A DNA stretch of 10,705 nucleotides from Micromonosporaceae bacterium (GTDB lineage Bacteria; Actinomycetota; Actinomycetes; Mycobacteriales; Micromonosporaceae), in assembly GCA_019690055.1 (NCBI GenBank), contig JADGGF010000111.1:1-10705 (forward strand), written 5' to 3'. The notes under the pieces are model-generated. The model had not been told where the DNA came from and made no database searches. It saw nothing but the letters and a program-made list of their open reading frames with translations. Numbering within the stretch: the first letter of the stretch is position 1; each line of letters starts with the position of its first letter. Shown here piece by piece: positions 5,285-10,705 of this stretch. A program made the position numbers and the translations under genes.

Positions 5285-6082
5285 TCATTGCGCCCGGCCT
5301 GCCGTGAGTCGGGGCTCGCCCAACTGACTCTTATCTGGAAGTGCATCGCTGTTATCGGTACCCGGTGACCCGACAGCGAGAAATGCACTACCAAAGGACA
5401 ACTCGGTCCAGGACAGCTCGGACATTTCTTCTTGCATGGCTGCGCGAATCGACTCCCACGGGCGGCGCGTGATCCACTCATCGATGGCTGCAAAAGGCCG
5501 TACAGTTGCTGTTCCGAGTCGCGCCAGCCAGCTGGGTATGGCGTCGGGAATCTTGCGATCCAGCACGACCCAGCGTCCGCCGTTGGCGAGGGCGGCGGCA
5601 CCGTGGGCGATGATCTGTGCACATTCCGGCATCTGCGACAGGGCGTAGGTGGACAGGACTCCGCTGACCCCGGTCGGGAAGTCGAAATCGACCGCGTCGG
5701 CCTGCACGAGGCGGATATTGCGCCAGCCGTGTCTGGCTATTCGGTCCCGAGCCCGGGCCAGCATCGCGTCGGACAGATCGACGCCGACGATCCGGCCGTC
5801 GGCGCCGATGACCTCCTCAATCAGCGGAAAGTTCAGGCCTGTGCCGCATCCGAGGTCAATCACGGTGTCACCCGCGCGAAGGCCGAGTGCCTGTACGGCC
5901 CGGAGGCGCTGTGGTCGCTCGGAGTAGAGCCGGGAAATCAGGTCGTAGTGCTTCGCCTTCTTGCGGTAGATCTCGATCACACGCTCTCGGGTACTGTATA
6001 TCTGGGTCACGTTGGCCCGATCTTGGTAACGTTGCGGTCGAATGGTAAGCAATTCGTCTCCGGCTATAGGATTTTTTCGCAC
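5285..6082 (-). CDS. Class I SAM-dependent methyltransferase, UbiE/COQ5-like
   Basis: The 265-residue product has motif I VIDLGCGTG (74-82), the acidic SAM-ribose loop IVGVDLSDAM (98-107), a QADAVDFDFP motif (127-136) and STYALSQMPE (144-153). The fold ends at FGSAFLAVG (about 230-238). KAKHYDLISRLYSERP (42-57) is the helix typical of UbiE-like enzymes. The substrate cannot be told; a small molecule, quinone or lipid is likely for this fold. After the fold there is a polar tail of about 27 residues ending next to the flavin-monooxygenase scar, so the original stop may have been lost in a rearrangement. The start is uncertain: GTG 6082 lacks a clear ribosome site, TTG 6052 (residue 11) has GGAGA five bases upstream, and GTG 6013 (residue 24) would also leave the fold whole. 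It is monocistronic and convergent to the toxin gene. Confidence 0.85.
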   Translation of the reverse strand: MRKNPIAGDELLTIRPQRYQDRANVTQIYSTRERVIEIYRKKAKHYDLISRLYSERPQRLRAVQALGLRAGDTVIDLGCGTGLNFPLIEEVIGADGRIVGVDLSDAMLARARDRIARHGWRNIRLVQADAVDFDFPTGVSGVLSTYALSQMPECAQIIAHGAAALANGGRWVVLDRKIPDAIPSWLARLGTATVRPFAAIDEWITRRPWESIRAAMQEEMSELSWTELSFGSAFLAVGSPGTDNSDALPDKSQLGEPRLTAGRAQ

Positions 6083-6692
6083 CCGTCCGATCTTTTCTCT
6101 CTTCGTTGGGCCATCGACAGATACAGTGGTGAGGCGGTGCAGTGTGCCGGTGTTACGGACCCGCCCGGGGGTCGGCCATCCGGCGGAGTGCCCGAGTCAA
6201 TGATTGATTATTGTGCATGCAATACGATGCCCTCTGTATTGGTTGGTGAGGTCTCGCGATCACCTGCACCTCGACCGCGAGTCGATCGTCTAACCTCGTA
6301 CCACGGGGAGGGCGCAGGTCAGTGCAAGAGAATGCCTCATAGCTCCCTCGGGTGACCGTATTTCAGCACTGGCGGCCCGGTTCGATGACTCGCCCGACGG
6401 TGGACAATCGTGAGCATGTATTGAGATTCTCGAATGCTGTCGTGAGCGGAGAACGCCGCCAGGACTGCCCGGCTCCTCGGTCCGCCGACCCGTCCCACTC
6501 CCGTACGGCGCCGACGCCGCCGACTCCGGGCGCGACCGGGAGGCCGGTGAGCCGTCTGGACCAGCGGGGGTGTCCGCCTGGTCCGGTCCGTCGACAACGG
6601 CGAGGTGTGGCGGAGAAGGTCGAGGCGGCACAGCGGATCGGCGACCGGGCGCGTGTATAGGGGGACAATCCCTCTCGCCACCCGAGGATCCG
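6083..6692. other. 610-bp region with no supportable gene
   Basis: This should hold the divergent control regions of the methyltransferase (minus) and the sigma factor (plus). Parts (about 6083-6130, 6195-6245 and 6355-6440) are noticeably richer in A/T than the rest of the window. Open frames exist on both strands, but they lack motifs and ribosome sites and run antisense through the sigma-factor gene. I found no convincing -35/-10 pair for either gene; TATAGG at about 6656 is a possible -10 for the sigma operon. A hairpin lies at 6558-6584. The mixed composition suggests eroded accessory sequence. Confidence 0.5.
6558..6584. repeat. Hairpin upstream of the sigma-factor operon
   Basis: GGACCAGCGG (6558-6567) can pair with CCGCCTGGTCC (6574-6584) in a 10-bp stem with one bulged C and a six-base loop. 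It lies about 110 bp before the sigma-factor start. No T-tract follows on either strand. It may be an attenuator or regulator site, or simply a GC-rich coincidence. Confidence 0.4.
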
Positions 6693-7238
6693 ATGACGTT
6701 CGACGAGTTTGCGGCGCAGCACCTGCCCTCGCTGTTGCGGTATGCGGCGGTGCTCGCGGGCGACCGCGATCTCGCGCAGGACATCGTGCAGGAGGTGCTG
6801 GCCCGGGCCCACGTGCGCTGGGCGTCGATCGCCCGCCTCGACGTCCCCGAGCAGTACGTGCGGCGCATGGTGACCAACGAGTTCCTGTCATGGCGCCGCC
6901 GGTGGGCCCGCGTGGTTCCGGTCGCGGAGGTGACCCCGCGGCGCGATCCGGGACCGGCGCCCGACACCGCCACGGCGCACGCCGACCGGGACGCGCTGCT
7001 GGCCGAGCTGGCGCGCCTGCCGCGCCGCCAGCAGGCCGTGCTCGTCCTGCGCTATTACGAGGGGCTCAGCGACGCCGAGATCGCACAGGTGCTCGGCTGC
7101 CATCCCAGCACGGTGCGCGGCTACGCCTCGCGGGCGCTGGCCGCGCTCCGCGTGAGCGTCGGGAGCGTTGGCGAGGGGGAGGAGGTGCTGGCCGGCCGCG
7201 GGGACGGCCGGAGGACAGGGAGGGGACAACACCGATGA
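6693..7238 (+). CDS. SigE-family (SigE/SigL-type actinobacterial) ECF RNA polymerase sigma factor
   Basis: The 181-residue protein has a complete ECF layout. Region 2 (about 4-70) reads FAAQHLPSLLRYAAVLAGD, RDLAQDIVQEVLARAHVRW and EQYVRRMVTNEFLSWRRR. A variable Pro-rich linker follows (about 75-100). Region 4 (about 108-152) has LARLPRRQQAVLVLRYYEGL and the helix-turn-helix SDAEIAQVLGCHPSTVRGYA. It would direct core polymerase to a small regulon. ATG 6693 has GAGG five bases upstream and fits the family start. The stop overlaps the next gene by four bases (ATGA), the usual coupling of an ECF factor to its membrane partner. It is a clear relative of the broken sigma gene at 3915-4280. The last 25 or so residues are low-complexity Gly/Arg and may be read-through into the ribosome site of the next gene. 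Confidence 0.95.
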   Translation: MTFDEFAAQHLPSLLRYAAVLAGDRDLAQDIVQEVLARAHVRWASIARLDVPEQYVRRMVTNEFLSWRRRWARVVPVAEVTPRRDPGPAPDTATAHADRDALLAELARLPRRQQAVLVLRYYEGLSDAEIAQVLGCHPSTVRGYASRALAALRVSVGSVGEGEEVLAGRGDGRRTGRGQHR

Positions 7239-8326
7239 TGCGCACCGAGGAGGACCTGCGGGCGGCGCTGGCCAGCCGCGAGCGGCTTGCCCCCGCCCCC
7301 GAGACCGTGGTCAGCGGGATCCGGCGCCGGGCTGCGCGTCGGCGGCGGGTGCGGACCGTCGGCGTGCTGGCCACGGCCACGCTCGCCGTCACGGCCGCGG
7401 CGGTGGTGCCGGCGGTGCTGCTGCGGCCCGGTCCGGCGACGTTCCCGGCGACGAGCAGCCCGGTTGATGCGCACGCCGCCGACCGGCCGGACTTCTCGTT
7501 CACGGTCGCGGCCGGTCAGGTCGCCGGGTTCGAGCTGCGCCCGGAGTCGGTGGACGCGTCGACGCAGACCGTGACGATCCGGCCGGCGGATGGTGACCGG
7601 CTGACCGCGACGCTCGTGCTGTACCGGCCCGGCCAGGGCCTCGGCGGGGCGGAGCACAGCGACGGGTGGGGCCTGAGCGTCCGGTTCCCGGACCCGGCCC
7701 AGGCGCCGAACGCGCAGGTCAACGGCGGTCCGGCCTGGTTCGACTCCGACGCCCGGTGGAGCGGCCTGACCTGGCAGTACGCGCCTGACGCGTACGCGGG
7801 GCTGGAGACGAACGCCGGCCCGCTTTCGCGGCAGACCCTGGTGCAGATCGCGGAGGCGGTGAGGTTTGTCGATCCGTATCCGGCCCGGGTGCCGTACCGG
7901 CTGGACTACCTCCCGGCTGGCCTCCGGCCGTACCTGGTGATTCAGCCGGCGACGAAGTATTACTCATACGTCGGTTTCGTCGGCCGGGGACGACCCACCA
8001 TCGATCCCCGCAAGGACCTCACCCCGGACTACGACGGCATCGCGCCGGCCATCACCCCGGACATCGCGGTCACCGACGACCCGCCGGCCCTGAACGAGCA
8101 CTGGTTCACCGAACCCACCGGCACCTGGGAGCCGACCACGGTCGCGGGCCGGCCCGCCCAGTGCTCGCTCAGCCGATGCAATATTGATTACGGTGAGTAT
8201 CTGGTGAGCATCGGCACGGGCTTCACGCGCACCGAGCTCGAGCAGATCGTCGCCGGGCTCCAGTTCGCCGATCCCGCCAACCCGGGCACCTGGTTCGCCA
8301 TCGACGAGGCGATCCCCGGACTGTGA
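7235..8326 (+). CDS. Membrane-anchored probable anti-sigma partner with large extracytoplasmic domain
   Basis: The 363-residue protein has a short cytoplasmic segment (1-40; EEDLRAALASRERLAPAPE and a basic RRRAARRRR stop-transfer flank), one membrane helix (about 41-62), and an extracytoplasmic domain of about 300 residues. No HxxxCxxC zinc anti-sigma motif is present. The assignment rests on the four-base overlap with the ECF sigma gene, the orientation of the cytoplasmic segment, and similarity in layout to proteins paired with SigE-family factors. Two cysteines, CSLSRC (about 307-312), lie in the outer domain and could form a disulfide or sense redox state. ATG 7235 (followed by ATG 7238) has GGGAGGGG about ten bases upstream. 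A signal sensed outside the membrane could release the sigma factor; this is inference. Transcription probably ends in the hairpins at 8369-8418. Confidence 0.75.
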   Translation: MMRTEEDLRAALASRERLAPAPETVVSGIRRRAARRRRVRTVGVLATATLAVTAAAVVPAVLLRPGPATFPATSSPVDAHAADRPDFSFTVAAGQVAGFELRPESVDASTQTVTIRPADGDRLTATLVLYRPGQGLGGAEHSDGWGLSVRFPDPAQAPNAQVNGGPAWFDSDARWSGLTWQYAPDAYAGLETNAGPLSRQTLVQIAEAVRFVDPYPARVPYRLDYLPAGLRPYLVIQPATKYYSYVGFVGRGRPTIDPRKDLTPDYDGIAPAITPDIAVTDDPPALNEHWFTEPTGTWEPTTVAGRPAQCSLSRCNIDYGEYLVSIGTGFTRTELEQIVAGLQFADPANPGTWFAIDEAIPGL

Positions 8327-8368
8327 CGGCGCCCGGCCGAAGGGCGTCTGCCCGGTTCGCCCGAATGT

Positions 8369-8418
8369 CAGGAAGGACGCCCTCCTAGGCAGAAAACGGC
8401 AGGAAGGCGTCCTTCCTG
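8369..8418. terminator. Nested hairpins between convergent genes, likely bidirectional terminator
   Basis: CAGGAAGGACGCC (8369-8381) and GGCGTCCTTCCTG (8406-8418) are a perfect 13-bp inverted repeat. A tighter alternative hairpin uses CAGGAAGG (8400-8407), loop CGT, CCTTCCTG (8411-8418). AGGGCGT (8341-8347) can also pair with ACGCCCT (8377-8383). The stretch lies between the ends of the anti-sigma gene and the convergent GNAT gene. T-tracts are absent, as is common in high-GC actinomycetes. Confidence 0.75.
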
Positions 8419-8476
8419 GCAAACAGCCCAGTAGGGAGCAGGCCGACACGCCCGACCGTGGGAAGTGCGGTGCACA

Positions 8477-9070
8477 TCACAGTGTCGTGTGCAGGCGCAC
8501 CTGGTCGACGAGTGTGCCGTTCATGTCCAGGGCCCGGGCGGCTCCGTCGAGCTGCCAGCCCGCGGAAGTGAGGAATGATCGATAGACCGTGTCGGCGGCA
8601 AAAGCCCAGGCCACCGCCGTGGTGAAGCCATCGGATCGCCAGTGGTCGACACAGGCCGCGAGCAGTCGGCTACCGTGACCGCGCCGGCTCCACCGCGGCT
8701 CGACCAGCAGATCCGTGACCGCAGCGATATCCGGCCGAATCACTTCTGATGCATTCTCTTCGGGAGACAGCGCCGTCTCATCGATTTCCCCCGACGCCGC
8801 GAAGCCAACCAGGTACGCTTTCTGCGCCTGTTCCACCGCGACGAGCACTCGGTGTCGTGGTGACGGTGGGGCCTCGATGGAGGCCCGCCACCGCTGTGCC
8901 AACCAGGCTTCGTCCAGCCCGTGGAGCACCTCACGGGGAAGGATGCGCTGGTAGGCGTACCGCCAGGTGGTCAACTGAATTCGCCCGATCTCGGCGGCGT
9001 CTTCGGGACGCGCGGGGCGGACGAAGGCGAGCGCTCCGGGCGGGCGAGGCGTGGGCGGGTCCTGCACCAT
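8477..9070 (-). CDS. GNAT-family N-acetyltransferase
   Basis: The 197-residue protein (from ATG 9070) begins with a short Pro-rich lead and then AFVRPARPEDAAEIGRIQLT (15-34), the first strand and helix of a GNAT fold. Motif A is LLVEPRWSRRGHGSRLLAAC (121-140), with the R-R-G-H-G-S loop that holds the acetyl-CoA pyrophosphate. Motif B is AADTVYRSFLTSAGWQLDG (158-176), with the Tyr that often acts as general acid. Substrate is unknown. An in-frame TTG at 9193 and ATG at 9124 extend the frame, but they would overlap the divergent mannosyltransferase gene and add a tail with no family similarity. TACGCT eight bases before 9070 could be a leaderless -10. It is convergent to the sigma operon and shares the terminator region. 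Confidence 0.88.
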   Translation of the reverse strand: MVQDPPTPRPPGALAFVRPARPEDAAEIGRIQLTTWRYAYQRILPREVLHGLDEAWLAQRWRASIEAPPSPRHRVLVAVEQAQKAYLVGFAASGEIDETALSPEENASEVIRPDIAAVTDLLVEPRWSRRGHGSRLLAACVDHWRSDGFTTAVAWAFAADTVYRSFLTSAGWQLDGAARALDMNGTLVDQVRLHTTL

Positions 9071-9127
9071 GGTCGCAGAGCGTACGGGGTCGTGACCGGC
9101 CCCGGCCGAAGGATCGGAGGGCATGGT

Positions 9128-10609
9128 ATGCGTCGTCCGGCTGGTCACGCCGTCGCCGGACATGTCGTTCCCGTGTCTGCGGACGCAGCGCAACCGTCTC
9201 GTTCACCGACCGCTACCGACTCGGACGCCGACCCACCCCCCGGACGTCGCCGGTGGCTGTCGTGGGCCGGGCGGCGGCGTTACCGCACGCTCGAGCTCAC
9301 CGGCCTGTTCCTCCTGACCATCGGCCTGAGCGCCATCCTCGCCACCTGGCGTGACTTCTTCGACCTGTCCGTCTACTACGGCGCCGTCCGCTACTGGGCG
9401 CAGGGCGGGTTCCTCTACGACTTCGTGGCGCCGCACAGCACGTACGGCTTCACCTACACACCGTTCGCGGCGCTGGTGCTGTTACCGACGGCCCTGCTGC
9501 CGTGGCCGGTCGCGATCGTGGCGAGCTGCGCGGCGACTCTCGTGGCCACCGTGCTGCTCGTCTACTGGTTCGTTGATCCGATCGCCCGGCGCACGGGCTG
9601 GGTGCCGTGGTACGCGGTCGGCGTCGTCGTCGCCTGCGCGGTCGTCTTCGACCCGCTGCGGGAGACGTTCCTCTTCGGCCAGGTCAACATGTACCTGGTC
9701 GTCCTGGTCGGCTTCGACCTGCTGTTCCTCACCCCGCGGGGAAGCCGCTTCGCGGGCGTCGGCATCGGCCTGGCGACCGCCCTGAAGCTCACGCCCGGCG
9801 TCTTCCTCATCTACCTTCTGGTGGCCGGACGCTGGCGGGCCGCGCTCACCGCCTCCTCCGCCGCGGCCGGGGCGACCATGGTCGGGGCGGCGCTGGCGCC
9901 GGACGCGTCCCGGGTGTTCTGGACCGACGCGCTGTGGAACACCGACCGGGTGGGGCAGGCCGACTACATCTCCAACCAGTCGCTGCACGGGGCGGTGGCC
10001 CGCCTCAACCCGCTCGATCCCAGCACCGTGCTCTGGATCCTCGCCGTGGTGGCCGTACTGGCCGTCTGGGTGATCCGGGTCCGGCGGGCCGCGGCCGTGG
10101 GCGACGAGAAGGCCGGATTCGCGCTGACCGGGGTCGTCACCTGCCTGATCAGCCCGATCACCTGGGTCCACCACCTGGTCTGGGTCATGCCCGCGCTGCT
10201 GGTGCTGCTCGACCGGGCCGTCACGGCCTCGCCCGCACGGGGTGGTGAGGACGCGGCCGGCGCCCGGCGGATGTGGGTGCGGGGCCTGCTCATCGCCTCG
10301 TACGTCGTGCTCGGCAGTCGAGTGGTCTGGGCCTTCGACGACACCTGGACCAACCCGCTGGTCTGGTTCGTCAGCAACGCGTACGTCTGGGTCAGCCTGG
10401 CGCTGCTGCTCGCGCTGCCGATCGCGACGGCCCCGGCCGCCCCGGTCGAGCAGCGACCCGTGCGGACCCCCACCGCGGCCGAGCCGGTCCGGCGGCCCGA
10501 CCCTGTTGCCGCCGACACCGACGACGCCGGTCTCGACGCCGGCAAGGTGCTGACGCCGGTGAGGGGCAGCGGTGCCATGGCGGGGGTCAGCGGCGGGACG
10601 AGGGACTAG
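9128..10609 (+). CDS. GT87-family polyprenol-phosphate-mannose-dependent mannosyltransferase (DUF2029)
   Basis: The 493-residue integral membrane protein has a cytoplasmic N-terminal segment (1-52, Pro/Asp-rich then basic), a first helix (about 54-73), and the outer loop WRDFFDLSVYYGAVRYWAQG (74-93). Asp79 in D-x-x-V-Y corresponds to the catalytic acid of the GT87 family (PimE-like). FLYDFVAPHSTYGFTYTPFA (95-114) follows, then about nine more membrane helices, the loop FGQVNMYLV, ALKLTPGVFL and ITWVHHLVWV. A Pro/Ala-rich tail (about 440-493) is likely disordered. GT87 enzymes add mannose from polyprenyl phosphate-mannose to phosphatidylinositol mannosides or lipoglycans outside the membrane; the acceptor here is unknown. 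GGAGG lies eight bases before ATG 9128, which decides the start. A longer in-frame reading from 8921 runs antisense through the GNAT gene and is rejected. Gene order suggests a divergent promoter with the GNAT gene. Confidence 0.92.
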   Translation: MRRPAGHAVAGHVVPVSADAAQPSRSPTATDSDADPPPGRRRWLSWAGRRRYRTLELTGLFLLTIGLSAILATWRDFFDLSVYYGAVRYWAQGGFLYDFVAPHSTYGFTYTPFAALVLLPTALLPWPVAIVASCAATLVATVLLVYWFVDPIARRTGWVPWYAVGVVVACAVVFDPLRETFLFGQVNMYLVVLVGFDLLFLTPRGSRFAGVGIGLATALKLTPGVFLIYLLVAGRWRAALTASSAAAGATMVGAALAPDASRVFWTDALWNTDRVGQADYISNQSLHGAVARLNPLDPSTVLWILAVVAVLAVWVIRVRRAAAVGDEKAGFALTGVVTCLISPITWVHHLVWVMPALLVLLDRAVTASPARGGEDAAGARRMWVRGLLIASYVVLGSRVVWAFDDTWTNPLVWFVSNAYVWVSLALLLALPIATAPAAPVEQRPVRTPTAAEPVRRPDPVAADTDDAGLDAGKVLTPVRGSGAMAGVSGGTRD

Positions 10610-10680
10610 CCGGGTCCCGTCGACGACGCCAGCGCGGCGCGCGGTGCCGGTCACCGCCCAACACTGTCGGACCGGCCCGC

Positions 10681-10705
10681 TAACGTGCGCCGACATGAGC
10701 TCATC
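10681..10705 (+). CDS. Start of a gene cut by the window edge, with leaderless-type promoter
   Basis: TAACGT (10681-10686) lies eight bases before ATG 10695, matching the leaderless pattern seen elsewhere in the window; no Shine-Dalgarno is present. Only Met-Ser-Ser and part of a codon are visible, so the product cannot be named. The gap after the mannosyltransferase stop (10610-10680) holds only a weak CGGTG/CACCG stem. Confidence 0.4.

Noticed and set aside
6209..6224. Palindrome-like TATTGTGCATGCAATA
   Set aside because: Symmetry needs a one-base bulge; no paired site, integrase or promoter element is near.
5432..6355. 307-residue plus-strand frame
   Set aside because: Antisense to the methyltransferase, whose SAM motifs are unambiguous.
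6290..6973. 227-residue minus-strand frame entering the intact sigma-factor gene
   Set aside because: Arg/Ser/Pro-rich with no motif, and antisense to a complete ECF sigma factor.
3305..8454. Shared 13-mer GCCGACACGCCCG at 3305-3317 and 8442-8454
   Set aside because: A 13-base match is expected by chance about once in 10 kb of GC-rich sequence, and flanks differ.
9482..10696. 404-residue minus-strand frame
   Set aside because: Antisense shadow of the GT87 membrane protein; repetitive Asp/Gly/Arg/His composition is typical of this artefact in high-GC DNA.
1..10705. tRNA, rRNA, CRISPR arrays, intact transposases or integrases
   Set aside because: I looked for cloverleaf arms with a T-loop, regularly spaced repeats and DDE or tyrosine-recombinase motifs and found none, so the island idea rests on gene content and scars, not on a visible mobility gene.

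Overview
The window is high-GC DNA from an actinomycete, most likely Micromonosporaceae or a close relative. The evidence is the strong GC bias at third codon positions, GTG and TTG starts, a SigE-type ECF sigma factor, a GT87-type polyprenol mannosyltransferase, and repeated TAnnnT-N6-start arrangements typical of leaderless actinobacterial genes. The family assignment is inference; no rRNA or other marker gene is present.

Layout. (1) 1-1191: the tail of a probable membrane protein, a degenerate tandem repeat running into a long imperfect palindrome, then dapB (lysine and diaminopimelate biosynthesis). (2) 1157-3226: a convergent gene for a multi-pass membrane NACHT-type NTPase whose 3' end overlaps dapB by 35 bp. 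Behind it, at 3355-3404, lies a diverged copy of about 50 bp of dapB, so the NACHT gene is bracketed by dapB-derived sequence. (3) 3458-4341: decayed material: a leaderless promoter with a 12-codon ORF, an unrecognised C-terminal gene remnant, and a SigE-like sigma-factor gene that has lost its region 4 helix-turn-helix and whose start codon after a good Shine-Dalgarno reads ATA. (4) 4448-5028: an intact-looking RHH antitoxin and MazF/PemK-type toxin pair with a 4-bp overlap. (5) 5181-6082: a short FAD-monooxygenase scar abutting a UbiE-like SAM methyltransferase. (6) 6083-6692: a gene-poor stretch. (7) 6693-8326: an intact SigE-family ECF sigma factor translationally coupled to a membrane-anchored protein, probably its anti-sigma partner. 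(8) 8369-8418: strong hairpins between convergent genes. (9) 8477-10609: divergent GNAT acetyltransferase and GT87 mannosyltransferase genes, then the first codons of another gene at the window edge.

Biology. Positions 1157-6082 look like an accessory island between housekeeping dapB and a more conventional cell-envelope and regulatory segment: an STAND/NACHT protein, a toxin-antitoxin pair, an orphan methyltransferase and several gene scars. The best candidate for a less-described system is the membrane NACHT protein. It has a polytopic C-terminal domain instead of the usual repeat sensor, and it sits against dapB with a duplicated dapB fragment behind it. A role in phage defence or stress signalling is inference only.
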